Of a stretch of 64,000 bases of DNA, positions 24,996 through 37,986 are shown piece after piece. Origin of the DNA: Paraphaeosphaeria minitans. Its lineage: Eukaryota; Ascomycota; Dothideomycetes; Pleosporales; Didymosphaeriaceae. Under the pieces are notes generated by a model. The model was given only the letters and a program-made list of their open reading frames with translations, was not told where the DNA came from and ran no database searches. Position numbers and translations under genes: made by a program. The first letter of the stretch is position 1, and the number at the start of each line of letters is the position of its first letter. Location of the stretch: positions 1,116,001-1,180,000 of the forward strand of contig WJXW01000009.1 in NCBI GenBank assembly GCA_015832175.1, written 5' to 3'.

Positions 24996-25677
24996 GGATT
25001 GCTATGGCAGCACAAACATAACCATTCTAACCTGCTACAGCATAAAGGATCTAAACACAGCAGATCTACCCACTCAAAGTGCACCCACGTCTGCATCAGT
25101 GCCACCAGTTTCTCCCATGCCCCAGGCCAAAGTGGAGTCAAGGACAACCACGAACGGGAAGGCCCCGGTCTCTGCAGGGACGGCATGAGCTCATGTCCTG
25201 GATGTATATGTACATGGCGCTCTGGCATACAACTATTTCTCACCTTGGTTGGCATATGGACTTGGACATCTCGATGTATGATAAACATGATGCGGATGAA
25301 CATGTACGAACTTATGAGTAGTGAAACACTAATAGCAATATGTGGAAGGCATTTGATGATTACAACAAGTCTTTTTTCTGGGGGACTTCACCAAGAACAC
25401 TTCGAAATCCTCAAGCGAATCCCAATCTGCTGTTGTGTCTCAAGCGACACATCAATTAGTGTCTGAGTGCAAAGCGATTGCGCTAGTGTTTAATTGGGAT
25501 TAGCGCCTCCATACGTGCAGACACATGACTATGTCGATCCCAACTGTCGCCTACTAACTTTCTGCGCCGACCTGATTCTACTCCCCACAACACCAGTCTC
25601 CCCCATGACTTCGACACCATCAACCCAAACGCAGAAAATTTACGCATCGAGTTCACGACACACGACGATTGCCCACG
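24996..25677. other. Intergenic region upstream of prp6
   Basis: 682 bp between two + strand genes, holding the 3' end of one and the promoter of the next. Short open frames on both strands lack recognisable domains. No promoter element identified. Confidence 0.4.
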
Positions 25678-28606
25678 ATGAGCGGCCGACGGGATTTTCT
25701 GTCGATGCCCGCGCCCGAGAATTACGTCGCAGGTCTCGGGCGTGGCGCAACGGGCTTTACAACGCGCAGTGATCTAGGTCCCGCGCGTGAGGGACCTTCT
25801 GAGGAACAGATGAAGGAAATGCTTGCGAAGCGTGCTGCGTCGTTAGGCCAGGCAGCCCCATCGGCGTACGGCGTGGTTGAGAAGAAGCCCGAAGAAGATG
25901 AAGATGAGGAGCGCTTTCAGGATCCTGATAACGAAGTAGGCTTGTTTTCTAGTGGCATGAACTACGATAAGGACGATGATGAAGCAGACCGCATATACCA
26001 AGATGTAGACGAGAAGATGGACAAGCGGCGACGTGTACGAAGGTTAGTACCCCCCACCATTCTCCATGCTTTCCCTGCCCTCTACCATGCCCTTCAAGTA
26101 TGACTCGTTCAAATATTCATCGTTTTTCTCGGGACGAACAGATACCGACCGTTTTCCGACGTTTAGGGAAGCCCGCGAGAAGAAAGAACGCGAAGAGTAC
26201 GAGAAGAACAACCCGAAAATACAATTGCAGTTTGCCGACCTTAAACGAGCGCTCGGCAACGTGTCAGAGGAAGAGTGGGCGGCGTTGCCCGAAGTTGGAG
26301 ACATGACTGGCAAAGCGAAGCGTGCGCGAGAAGCGCGCATGGCGAATGCACGATCATACGCAGTACCCGACAGCGTTATTCAGGCTGCACATTCCGGAGG
26401 CGAGCTGCAGACATCTATATCGACGGATGATGGTGGAGGTACAATCACCAACTTTGCGTCCATCGGTGCTGCACAAAAATCGGCCCTACAAGTACGACTC
26501 GACTCGGCAGCAAATTCAGGTTCAAACGGAACACGTACACAAACGGCAACTACTTCTGGAACGGCGACATCGGTCGACCCGCGTGGTTACATTACAGCTT
26601 TGGACAAGAAGCAAGCTATGGGAGAGGATGTGCCGGTGGAAGACATCAATCGCGCGCGCGTTCTCTTGGAGTCTGCTGTCAAGACGAACGTGCACAACGG
26701 ACCTGGTTATGTCGCTCTCGCTCGTCTAGAAGAAGTCGCCGGCAAGATCCACACGGCGAAGAAGATCATACAGAAGGGATGTGACATGTGCCCGAAGTCT
26801 ACTGTTGTCTGGGAAGAAGCCATTCGTTTGAACAAAGAGAACATACATAATGCAAAAATCATAGCTGCCTCGGGAATCAAGCAGAATCCCAAAGCTATCA
26901 AGCTCTGGATAGCTGCAATTGACCTGGAACAAACACCGGCTGCACGGAAAAAGGTTACTCGGCAAGCTTTGGATCACAACCCGCAATCTGTGGAGTTGTG
27001 GAAGATCCTCATCAACGACACTGAAGACATTGAGAGCGTCAAGCTTCTCTTCGCCAAGGCTACGGATACTGTCAAGCTATCAGAAGAGCTATGGGTATCC
27101 TACGCACGTGTTAGTGGACCAGAAGAGGCTCAACAAATTTTGAACGCAGCTCGTAAAGCTATCCCTACGAGTTGGGCTATCTGGGTACACGCTTGTCGTC
27201 TACAGGAAGAGCTCGGCAAAGTTAATCTGTGCAACAAAATCATGGAACGTGCAGTCAAAGCACTTATCAAGGAAAACGCTATGCCGAGTAGGGAAGACTG
27301 GACAACACAGGCCGAGATATGCGAAGAAGAGGGCGACATTGTCACGGCTGGTGCTATCATTAAAGCTACCATTGGGTGGAAGCTGGATGAAGATGATGAC
27401 AGAAGGGACGTCTGGCTAGAGGACGCAAAGAACTCACAAGCTCGAGGACGATACGAGGTTGCAAGGGCAATTCTTGCCAACGCTGTATCCAACTTTCCAA
27501 CCAGCACTACTGTGTGGCATGCATCTGCCGATTTGGAAAAACATCATGGCTCTACGGAAGCTTTGCTACAGATTCTTGAGCGTGCGGTAAATGCATGTCC
27601 TGCCTCAGAGTCTTTGTGGTTGCTGTATGCACGAGAGATGTATGCATCTGGCGATGGCGAGGGTGCCAGGAAAGTGCTCGGACGAAGTTTCGAACAACTT
27701 CCAGGAAACGAAAACCTCTATACCCGTGCGGTTGACTTTGAAGTCGACGACGAAAATTACGAACAGGCTCGCATCTTCCTGCAAATTGCGCGACAGACGG
27801 CTGCCACGGACCGCATCTTTATGAAAGCTGCAGTCCTAGAGCGCCAGCTCGGTGTCTACGAAGATGCACTGGATATTTGCAACCAGGGCCTACAAACATG
27901 GCCCGGGTCGTGGAAGCTTCACGCAATCAAAGGCCAGATTTACGAGTCACTCTCCAAGCTTAAGGAAGCTCAAGAAGCGTACTCAATCGGCACCCGTGCG
28001 GCTCCGAAGTCACCAACCCTCTACATTCTTCTCTCCCACATACAAGAAAAGCAAGGTGCCGTTGTAAAAGCACGCTCTACACTGGACCGCGGTCGCCAAC
28101 AGAATCCCAAGAACGACACTCTCCTCGTTGAAGCCGTCCGCCTTGAGCGCCGCCAGAACAATGTACCCGCAGCCCAGAAAATCATGGCCGCCGCCCTCCA
28201 GGAGTGTCCCACATCCGGCCTTCTGTGGGCTGAGAAGATTATGCACCTGGAGTCCCGCACGCAGCGCAAGCCGCGCGCCCTTGAAGCCATCAAGAAGGTG
28301 GAGAAGGATCCTCAACTGTTCATCGTCGTGGCCCGCATTTTCTGGGCTGAGCGCCGCCTGGATAAGGCCGCGACGTGGTTCACGAAGGCGTTGGTGCTGG
28401 ATCCGGACTTTGGTGATGGTTGGGTGTGGTACTGGAAGTTCCTAGAGCAGCACGGGACCGAGGAGAAGAAGACCGAGGTGATCGAGCGCTGCATCGGGAG
28501 CGAGCCTCGGCATGGCGAGACATGGCAGAGTGTGAGGAAGGACCCGAAGAACTTTAGGAAAGGAGTGGGCGAGGTGCTCAAGATTGCTGCGGCGAAGGCA
28601 GAGTAG
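25678..28606 (+). CDS. prp1: Pre-mRNA splicing factor Prp6/Prp1 (U4/U6.U5 tri-snRNP component)
   Basis: A 934-aa protein from two exons, 25678-26042 and 26167-28606. The intron runs GTTAGT..TTTAG, and joining restores an Arg codon within a K-R-R-R-V-R-R-E-A-R-E-K run. The ATG at 25678 gives MSGRRDFLSMPAPENYVAGL, the conserved start of the family; the open frame further upstream uses TTG. Residues 1-~155 are the PRP1 N-terminal domain, ending with F-A-D-L-K-R and S-E-E-E-W-A-x-L-P-E-V-G-D. Residues ~240-930 are a long array of HAT/TPR helical repeats (W-x-x-A/Y patterns such as LWIAAIDLEQ and VWHASADLEKHH). In yeast and fission yeast this protein bridges U5 and U4/U6 in the tri-snRNP. Length fits the family (~900-940). 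It looks intact. Confidence 0.95.
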
Positions 28607-29672
28607 GTCTCGTGAGGCAGACACCGGGTCCAAAGGACAAGTGCATCTTTCTGTGGTTTTGGTCGAAGGTTCAGTCATGTACATTACAGCAGGCGTTCAC
28701 AGAAGGTACGTCTGACAGCAGTTCAATGAGAGGTTGATATGGCGATCCAATGCAAAGCCAACAACACAACATGCGAAGCTGATTTGTCAAACGTAGCATG
28801 CCAGAGTCGACACACAGTTGCAGTCACTCGACATTTTGTCCTCTAATCGTTCTCATTGTGGAAGCTCTTGATACCAGATATACATACACGAACGGCAAAG
28901 ACCCTTCTCATCGCTCGTGTCTCATAGCTAGCTAGCTCATCTACACAGACAGCTAAGCTCATCTCACGATGCAAGGCCTTGACTACACTGCCAACACCTC
29001 CGTTGTGTCTGAAAGTAGTTGATACGCAGAAGCCCCTAACTGCACATTAGCAACCCTTCCCCTCCCATACTGTCACGCCAAAACGTCATGCCCGCGGCCA
29101 GAGCCGCAACTGATGTTTGCGAAAATCGTTTTGTATGCATATCATATCGTATCGCAGTGCCTCGCTCCAATGCCGCAAGGAAAAGGTGGCATGGTGTACA
29201 GCACCGAACATAGGCCGCATAATCAGAAGTATCGTTTGGGTTGTTACACAACCAATCAAAGATGGCCAGGCCAGAGGTATGGAAAGGGAGAAACGCCCGA
29301 TATGCAAGGGTTTGCCGAAGTCGCTGAACTTTTTTTTTTAATAAAAAAAGCAAGGAAGATGATGAAAAAGGTTCCGACATTGTGGGTATACATGGCCATC
29401 GAGAGCGAATGGATTAGTACCGCTACCGGGCTATTGGAGACAGTCAACTTGGCCGTCTGATAATCTGCTGAGGTTTTCGACACCATACCGAGAAGTCCAA
29501 GGAATTGCGAGACGCTGGAGTATCACAACAATGCATTGTGGTTCACAAATGGGTTCGACAGCTCGAACTCAGAAACCACTGTTGGTGTTGAGCTGGGACG
29601 CATTGGCCGTCAGCTCGAAATCGCGAATGTTCCGGAGGCGGGCACTTTGGCTGAATAAAAATCACGTAGTAG
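28607..29672. other. Intergenic region between convergent genes
   Basis: About 1.07 kb between the stop codons of prp1 (+) and the CCCH gene (-), so it holds both 3' UTRs. Small overlapping open frames on both strands have no recognisable content. A T9/A7 tract near 29330-29350 (TTTAATAAAAAAA) could serve as a polyadenylation-type signal in either direction, but that is a guess. Confidence 0.4.
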
Positions 29673-31776
29673 TTACGATAACTTGGCAGCTCTGTGTCCG
29701 CCAATAGGGTTCAGGTTTGGGCTTGCCTTGCCACCACTACCCCAGGAGAGTCCGCTCAGTCGTTTGTTGCTCGTGCTGGATGTCGTCGATGCTCCATCTC
29801 TGCCTTTGCCGTCAAGCCCTTCTTCCTCTTCCATACTGAACAGGCCCTGCTCTTCCTCTATCCTCTCACGATTGATGCTGCTGCTGCTAACAGTCCTGTC
29901 CATGCCAAGTCTTCCACTGGGGCTTCCGATGCTGGAGGTGGAGGTGAGCCGGTTCATGCCTGGGTGTATAGGGACGCTGGGCGGGCCGCTTTCTTCCGAA
30001 GCACGCGAGGACAGACGTGTACGCTGTAACTGCTGGCTAATCATGCTCATGGACGCTTGTCGTGGGGGTGAAGAGACGAACGAGTTCACGTCGGTGTGCG
30101 GTCGAGACATGGCCCGGAGTGAAGGGCTGGCGCCAGGGTGCAAGGTGAAATTCCGAAGCGGCGAACCCACATGGCCAAATTGCGAGCCCAGAGAACCGGA
30201 TTCGAAACCAGACTCTTGCGTGGGTCGCTTACCCCAGATTGACTGGAATCGGGAGGGCGAGGATCCGGCTTTTGCGTCTGATGCTGTAGGAGAGGCGCCT
30301 AGTCTAGAAAAGGAGGTCCGGTGAGAAAGAGAGTTGGAGTTGCCATCATTGTCGCCGTGGTCGCGTGAAAAACGGCGCATCTTCTCCTGGGGAGTTAGCA
30401 GGTCGTTTAGCGAGCTTGGGATTAGATCCTCTTCGAATTTTCCGAGGTTTTCCAGATCGTCCCACTCATCGTTCAGGGCAAGCGGCGGTCTCGCACCGAC
30501 ACTCGAGGACATGATGCCCCTCGAACGATGCGCCCCCATCTCTGAATGCATGATACGACGTCCAGATGGCTGTTCGATGGACTCGGGTGGAGATGAACCC
30601 AATGCTGCAGCCATGCTCCGGGAGTTTTCACCGAATGCTGAATCGTGCAGGTTCCGTAGTGCTGGAGACTCGCCCAGGAAAGAAGATGGAGGAGAACCGG
30701 TGAGGAACTTTGCGGGAACAGAGGAAGCAACGGGGCCATATCGGGCCATGTGAGAGACGCCCTGGCTGTCAAACGAGGCTGGCAGTTGCACGTCCATGAC
30801 GCTGAGGCCCTTCTGAACTGGTGAGATGGGCATGCGGCCGTTGTCGTTCGGGGGTGATCCATAGTTGGATCCAGGGTGGGAGGAGAAGGTGGTGTCGATG
30901 GTGGGTATCATGTCATACTGGTCCTTCTGGTTGGCGAGGTATTCGTCCTGGGGAGGATACTGAAACTGGGCACCTGCAGGGGCGAGGTGGGCCATTGACA
31001 ATAGGGAGCTGTTGGGGGCGGGGTCGGGATGATGGGGGATATTCATGCGGCCAAAGGGCCCTCCGCCACCGTGGGCGTGGGCGTGAGCGCTGATGTTGTT
31101 GCGATTGACGACATGGCCGTTGGGGAGGATGTGGGCAAGCATGCACTTGTGGCCGAACTTGCAGTTGCCCTGCGTATGTTAGCGTCGGGCATGTCTGAAC
31201 AAGGCCGAGATTGCTACCTTTGTGAAGTACTTGCACGGCGCGCGCTCCGTCAGCGGCTCGTCTGAGTGCAGGAAGGGACAGGCTTTGCCGGCCTGGCAAG
31301 CTCCCTGACGGTAGAATTTGCAGGGCACATGCGAGGTGCCTGTGGGCGGAGTCAGCGAGGCGAGGCGATACGGCGGCGGCGGCGAGCATACTCTTGTTGT
31401 TGGGGGGACTGCGCGGGCCGCCGAAGCCCATGTCGCGCAAGTTTGCTCCGTGGCCGTGGCCGTGGCCGTTGCTGGCCATACGGCCATGGGGTCCGCCAGG
31501 CACCGGCACGGGCGCGTTGCCATTGGCGGCCGGCATGGCGGCGTTGGAGGAGGCGTGTCTGAAGTCGGTCGAGGCGCGGTGGGAGATGCGTGGAGGGTTC
31601 TGGGGCAGGCTGGTGGGCGGCGGGTTAAGCTGGTGGGCGAAAGCGTCTGGCTGGTGGGCGGATGAGTCTGGCTGGAGGGTGAATGCGTCTGGCTGGAGTG
31701 GCGGGGGTGAGTGGTGGGGTGTATCTGCGAGCCGCGGTTCGTGCGACTGCGATTGCCGGGGCGCAAACGCAGTCAT
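29673..31776 (-). CDS. Tandem CCCH zinc-finger RNA-binding protein
   Basis: A 667-aa protein from three exons: 31776-31392, 31339-31218 and 31169-29673. Introns run GTATGC..CACAG and GTAGCA..CGCAG; both fall around the zinc fingers and the joins keep frame. Two CX7CX5CX3H fingers lie at residues ~135-153 (CKFYRQGACQAGKACPFLH) and ~164-182 (CKYFTKGNCKFGHKCMLAH). This type binds RNA and occurs in fungal proteins such as yeast Lee1, which may be the closest relative. The N-terminal ~125 residues are Pro/His/Gln-rich with repeated Q-P-D-A/S motifs. The C-terminal ~480 residues are Ser/Pro/Gly-rich and disordered. The first ATG in frame (31776, MTAFAPRQ) was taken as start; the frame extends upstream only with non-ATG codons. 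Confidence 0.88.
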
Positions 31777-32040
31777 GATAGCGCCGAGAGAGGGAGGGAC
31801 CTCCGGGGGGTGTGCGAGGGTGGAGGTTGCAGGCGGGTTGGGGGTTGCGGGTGGAGGTTGCGGGCGACAGCCTCGCGCTCGACCACTGAAGCTGGAGGCG
31901 TGAGGGCGCAAAAGGCGTGGCGTGGGGATGGCGAAGAGCGAAGAGCGCACAGCAGTCTAGTCCGGAACCGGTCTAGACGGGCGTGCGGTTCGATGGAGCA
32001 CGTGACTTGAAATGGTCTACAGCCTGCCAGCTTAAGAGGG
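31777..32040. promoter_or_regulatory. Upstream region of the CCCH gene
   Basis: The 5' flank of the CCCH gene, bordered upstream by the minisatellite cluster. No clear core promoter motif. The frame stays open for 58 codons upstream of the chosen ATG without another ATG. Confidence 0.3.
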
Positions 32041-32530
32041 CGGTATGCTGTATGCTGTATGCTGTATGCTGTATGCTGTATGCTGTATGATGTTTAATGT
32101 ACGATGTACGATGTATAATGTATAATGTATGATGTATGATGGATGCTGTCTGCTGGATGCTGTCTGGATGATGTGTGCTGTATGCTGTATGCTGTATGCT
32201 GTATGCTGTATGATGTTTAATGTACGATGTACGATGTATAATGTATAATGTATGATGTATGATGGATGCTGTCTGCTGGATGCTGTCTGGATGATGTGTG
32301 CTGTATGCTGTATAATCTATGCTATGCTGTATAATCTATGCTATGCTGTATAATCTATGCTATGCTGTATAATCTATGCTGTCTGCATGATGTATGCCGT
32401 GTGATGCACCTGTATGCTGTCTGCATGCTGCATTTCGTGTGCTGTAGGTAGACTATGCCGTATGCTGATGCCGTGTGCTGTATACTATGACATATGCTGA
32501 TACTGTATGCTGTAGACTATGCCGTATGCT
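32041..32530. repeat. Minisatellite based on CTGTATG / TGATGTA
   Basis: Runs of GCTGTAT heptamers lead into a unit of 123 bp present twice in tandem; the landmark GATGTTTAATGTACGATG occurs near 32088 and again 123 bp later. About four copies of TATAATCTATGCTATGC follow at 32309-32380, then decaying CTGTATGC repeats to about 32530. The two 123 bp copies are nearly identical, so the duplication is recent or kept homogeneous. No coding content. Confidence 0.85.
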
Positions 32531-32820
32531 GCGTGCTGTAGGTATGCCGTATTCTGCATACCGCATGCTGCATGCCGTGTGCCATACCTATGCCAGATGC
32601 TGTACCGTAGGCAGATGGGTACGGCACCGTACCTACCGTACTTAATGCCGTCACGCGAGCCGCTGAGGAAGACAGAGATGCGCTCGTGGCCAAACGAAAA
32701 CCACGCTGAACCCCATCAGTACAAGATAGGCGCACTCTCTCACCTTTACGTCTCAATTCCGTCAGAGCAACCGTCATCACGAGACCGTCCTCACTTGCCG
32801 TCCGGGCCGCGCCTTCCCGA
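32531..32820. other. Non-repeat spacer inside the minisatellite cluster
   Basis: About 290 bp of unremarkable sequence with overlapping open frames on both strands but no recognisable domain. Confidence 0.3.
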
Positions 32821-32930
32821 CCCAACACCACCTACTCCTACACCACCTACTCCTACACCCTACCGACTCCTACACCCTACCTACTCCTACACCCTACCTA
32901 CTCCTACACCCTACCTACTGTCGGACATCT
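32821..32930. repeat. Short tandem repeat CTACTCCTACACC
   Basis: About six imperfect copies of a 15-18 bp unit reading CCTACTCCTACACCCTA, on the pyrimidine-rich strand. An open frame through it (Thr/Pro/Tyr) is a by-product of the repeat. Confidence 0.75.
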
Positions 32931-32937
32931 GCGCCCT

Positions 32938-33112
32938 ACGAACCTTGGTCATCTGCGCCTTATTAGGTACCCTCCTTGGTTATCTGCGCCTCAGGTACCA
33001 GCCCTGAGCCTTGGTCATCTGCGCCTTAAGGTACTAGCCTTGGTCATCTGCGTCTTAGATACCAGCCTTGGTCATCTACGCCTTAGGTACCAGCCTTGTT
33101 CATCTGCAGCAA
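32938..33112. repeat. Degenerate tandem repeat CTTGGTCATCTGCGCCTTA
   Basis: About seven imperfect copies of CCTTGGTCATCTGCGCCTTAGGTACCAG with unit lengths near 27-30 bp, older and more diverged than the neighbouring arrays. Confidence 0.7.
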
Positions 33113-33338
33113 CATCGTCACATTGTTTAGCCCTCTGCCATCTATACAACAGTTAATCCATATTCCCCGTATTGCTACCACCCACTATCCTCCAATATGC
33201 TTCCCACACAAACGTATATGCTAAAGCCTGCTGCTTTGGAAATGGTGCAGTGCGCCCCCACCCGTGCCTCATGTGCCTGGCCCAAAACCTGCACACGCCC
33301 TATTAGCCCCAAAAAATATCTCCCTTCTGATGCTTGTA

Positions 33339-36300
33339 CTAACTGTGCCCGATGCGAAGGATGCCCGCAGAGCACGAGTTGTTGTACCAGTCCATCGTCA
33401 GGTCGTCCATCATGAAAATCTGTGGTATCCCTAACTTGTACGTGAACGCATTGAATTGGATCCCAGACAGCCCTTGGAACTGCTCGTTAAAAGTAACTTG
33501 CGAGAGCTGGCAATTGATGTATCCCCAGCACGGCGGAATCGTCACATTCTGTTCTGCCACCAGTACCTCGCCTCGCACTCCCTCGTCGTATCGGTACCCT
33601 GACACCCGGAGCGTGCAAGGCGTGATGCCGTTCAACGCACACCCAAAATACCCAGACCGAGCGTTGAACCAGTACGCGTTTACCGAAGCACGAGGACCCG
33701 CACCAAATTCGCCTGGAAGCAGCGTTCCTGCAAATGGAGAGTTGGGTAGCAAGCTGCTACCCACCGGTAGGAAGATGGCCACGTTGGGCTGCGAACGTGC
33801 TGCGTATGGCTCCCACTTGTCGGGAAGGTAAGCGAATCCATTTGCGTAGAAGAGATGATGATATGGGTTCCTCATGCCGCTGACTGGGAGTATGTCGCTA
33901 TCTCCACCAGATACTGTCGAATCGTCAAAAGTAAGCGTAAAGTTGCCTGACTCCCCACACGACCTTGGTCCGGGTTCATCGTCGTCGGTCGCCCTTGCCG
34001 CTATCCTGCCTCCTGTCTGCGTGGCCGTGGCTGTGGCCGTGACCGCAGCCACATCGTCAATGATGATGGTTGTGACCATCACCGTCTGCAGTGTCGTCAA
34101 TCTGCGGCTGCTGGATTTCGGTAGCTCAAACGACGGCACTTCTGAAGTCTGAACAGCACGTTAGCCCTTGCTGTGAGTTATGGTATCATGTCGCTTACGA
34201 TAACACTAGCAGACAAGCTCGGTAAGGGGGGCAGTTCAGAGACCGAGTTCTGCTGACCCCCGGGGTTGAGCAATGTAAGATATGGCAACTGTGAAGGAGG
34301 GGACTGCCTCAATGTGCGAGTCGTCAGTGGCAGCTCGGTCCAGTCGGCCCCTGTTATCGATGGGTACGTTCCAGTCCAATAAGATTGAGTGGTGACGATA
34401 TCGGGCTTCGGAAAAATGAGACTGAACTCTGCGTCCGCATACGCCAATACTTTGGTCACCATGACCGAGGCAGTCGGTTCGACCTGCTCCGTATTGTTCA
34501 CGCCTGGCGTAGGAAATGGACGACTTGTCGAAGTCTCCGAGCTAGGATTGGGCTTCACAAAAGTAATCTCAGAGCTCGACGATGCCGAAGCGCTGGTGAG
34601 AGATCCCTGCACAGACGATGTCGTTGTTCTGCCTGTCGTTGAAGTTTCCGAAGGTAGTGTAGACCCAGAGTTACTGCTGAGAAGCAGGCTCTGCTCTGCT
34701 GTTTCAGCAGAAGCGTTGAAGGTATTACAGGGTGACTCACCGAAACGCTGGTGGACACGCTTTGTACAGGCGAGAAAGATGCAGACGCCCCACTGGCCGT
34801 TGTAGATGAGCGCTGCGATGCGTTTGGAACAGGAGTCGTGGCAGACGAGCTCTACGACGAGGTCAACGAGTAGGCTAGAATCTTCAAGGGCTGACTTACT
34901 ACACCAGAAGCGATGGAAGATGAAGGGCTTGCGGTTCGTGACGAGAAAGAGAGTGTGGAAGAGCGACTTGGCGCTGATACGCCACCGGAACTTGAAGCAA
35001 AGACAAAAGAGGGGCTGCTATTACCGAATGGGGATGTCGTGGAGGAGCCTTGGCTCAACATAAGTGAGCTGGCTGTGCTCAAAGTAAAATTGGTCGACGA
35101 TATTGTGTTGACGAATCCCGGTGGTGGTGGTGGTGGAACCACAGCCGGGTTAGTAACAGTTGTCGTGGTGGCAGGTGTTGAGCCCAAAGGCATTGTAGAG
35201 GTCCTAGTTAAAGTGAAAGTCGTCGATATCGAGCTTGTCCCAGGACTTGGGCTTGGGAACGTTGTCGCAGACGACATAACACCGCTAGGGATCGTTGGTG
35301 TTTCAGTGGTGCCCGATACAGTACTCTGAGTCATAGGAATTCCAGGTGAAGAAGGGGATAGATTGCCGCTAGACCTTAGCGATGTTACCGTTGATACCAC
35401 TTGAGATGTGGTGTCCCCGGGGGCCACAGTCGAGCGAGTCGGAGCCATAATCGAACTTGGCATGGGCAAGGTAGCAGAAGATGACGCTGATGCCGAACTT
35501 GAAACAGAAGAGGTTCTAGAGCTGCTGGATGGAACGTCCACACCAGAGGTAGCGGATGGCCTGGGCAAAGACACAGTGAACCGAGTAGACTCTGCAGATG
35601 AACCAGCGGGAGCAGAGGTCGGTACTTCAGGGAGGCTAGTTACAGTTGAGGATGTACCCGAAGGACCACCGGATGAACTCGGCACTTTGATAGAAGAAGC
35701 AGTTGACGGTACATTCGATGGACCCCCTGGAGTAACCGCTGAGGGGGAGTCTAGCATGGTACTGAACGACACAGGTGGAAGTAATGACGACGAAACGGAG
35801 GCCGTAGTCGGAGCGCTGGGCTTCGAGCTCGGAGGCACTGATGAAGATGCACCAGGTGCCGACCCTAATGAGATGACAACCGGAGTACCTGGTGAGCCTG
35901 AGCTTTGCAGCGCGCTCGTGATGGAAGTTTTAGAAGGAATCCCCGACGGCCGCCCTGGGCTTTGTGTATCCTGCAGAGCTCCTCTAGATGTGGATGGCCT
36001 ATCACATGTCTGATAAGCAGCTGTCCCAACGCACATGAAAAACGAGGTCACTCACATATTGGGTCCATTTGACAAAGTAGCAACGACCGTATAAGTCCCA
36101 GCAGAGCCCCCCAACGTACTTGTCACAACGACAGGGTGTGTGCCCAACGATGGAACTTGCGCTCCGTGGCTACTCGCAGGTGGTAAGGACGAGATTATGG
36201 CCCCAGGTGGCACTGTGGTACTTGTGATAAGAGGTGATGAGCGGGGCGGGCTTCCAATTGGTACAAAGGCTGTGCTAGGGGTTGAAGAGGGCGGCTGTAG

Positions 36301-37266
36301 GAGAGACGATGCTATCGAATGTCAGCTCTGTGACTTCAACGTGTCTATACATGTCGCTCACATGGAACTGGCGAAGTCGTTGCGCTCGACGCACCCGGCG
36401 GAACAGATGGCAACGGTACCGCCAATGATGAGGCTGCAATATTGTTAGCGCTGTCGGAAGGATATGTTCAGGAGAGTAGATGTACGCGTCACAGAAGAAC
36501 TGCCAGGTGGTGGCGGCAGTCCTGGCGTAGGTGCCTGTGATGGCGCAGAACTCGTCGTGATTCCGGGAGATGCTGGGTTTGGCCTAGACACCGGAAGGGT
36601 AGGACTGCTGGAGCTGGTTGGCGGTGCAATGCTGTCAAGCCAACGCGTTGTCCCATTGATAACCGAGTAATAGTATGTGCCATGATTTGGATCCGTGGGT
36701 TTCTGCCCGACTAGGGATACCGTCACGATGGGACCAGGTATCGTAACGTAGACCATGCTGCAGTCGGCGTCTTGGGCAGCAGCTCCTTTTACGAGGTGCA
36801 ATGCACCTTCTATCGCGGCCCACCAACCGCAAAGAAATCCCACGAGCAGGACAAGAGTATACACTTGATCGACCCAATGCTCAGTCATGAGCAAGTGTAG
36901 GAAGGCAGCGGTGAAGTCGCGTATCCAGCTGAGCACTCGGCATGGCCACCATCTGCTGAGTTGTGGCAGACAATTGTGGCGTCGTCGGTGTTGGTGTTGG
37001 TGTTGATAGTCTGCCGGGGTATGTTTGGACAGTAGCTCCTCTTGGCTCTCAAGAACTAAGAGCCACGAGGACGTACTGGGCGACACAGGCTGTCCCGACG
37101 CTCCACGGTAGAGACTCATGTTTGACGTTGTTGTCGTGACGATGATGCTGGAGGGCGTTGCTGAAGACGAGAGATATGGATCCTCGACGATCGATGGCTC
37201 TTCGACAGTGGTTTTGTTCTTCTTGTCTCTGTTTCTTCTGCGAGCAGTTGTTTTGCCTCTTCCCAT
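33339..37266 (-). CDS. Large Ser/Thr/Pro-rich single-pass membrane protein with a C-terminal globular domain
   Basis: A predicted 1206-aa protein from seven exons: 37266-36486, 36433-36362, 36311-36056, 35998-34900, 34851-34741, 34690-34199, 34148-33339. All six introns are GT..AG, 42-71 bp, and all joins keep frame. Residues 1-20 are strongly basic (MGRGKTTARRRNRDKKNKTT), and one hydrophobic segment lies at ~134-153 (VYTLVLLVGFLCGWWAAIEG). There is no cleavable signal, so a type II topology with a short cytosolic tail is inferred. Residues ~205-990 are a Ser/Thr/Pro stalk, likely O-glycosylated and mucin-like. Residues ~1000-1206 form a Cys-containing domain beginning SCGESGNFTLTFDD, with N-P-Y-H-H-L-F-Y and a Y-x-x-F/W-x-A-R pattern; I cannot name it. 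A wall-associated or adhesive surface role is inference. There is no GPI signal. Confidence 0.75.
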
Positions 37267-37986
37267 ATCAAAATGGAGGGCAAGAGAATGTTTTAGCTAG
37301 AATGTAGCCTCGAAAATGATTTGGGAAAGTGTGTTGTGCAAGACTGGGAGGTGAGTGCAGGATCAAGACGTGAGGTTGACAGAGCAAAAGGCTGCGAGAG
37401 CGCGCGCATTGTTTGTTTGGCCGCTGCGAGCAGCTTCTTGCCGTTGCGCTGCATTGCGCAGGTGGTTCTGGTCAGAGGGAAGGCGAGGTTGCGGATGTGG
37501 AAGCAAGCGCAGTGTGTGACGTTGGAGTGAGGGATGCTTGTAAACGTGTCCTACCCTTTGCTGGCCCACAGAATGGCAGAACAATATACACACCACTAGC
37601 TGCCAATCATATTCTTCACTGGGATTTTTCAAGACCATCCCGGAGCGACACAAGGCAGCATGCGCTGCGGGGAGCGTGTTCAGTTTGTCTCCTGAGGTCG
37701 AGACCGGGACTGTCCTTTGAGCTGGTAATCCAACGCACCTTCCGCAATGGTTACGGAGAGAACCATCCTAGACGAAGCTACGATCGCGATTGAAAATGCA
37801 ATACGCTGTATGCAATGGAACATGTAGACGGAGATGCGAATCGAGATCAAGCGAAGAGGTACAGGGTATGTTCCAAATGAACGCAAGTGGTATGATAGAT
37901 GCCTCGGTAGACTTACGAGAACCAATAGTCCGACGACACTGCTGGGGTGCTCGAAATTGTGCCTAATATATCTATTCCCGGACGCA
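37267..37986. other. Intergenic region between tandem - strand genes
   Basis: 720 bp holding the 3' end of utp18 and the promoter of the membrane-protein gene. No recognisable motif or gene. Confidence 0.4.
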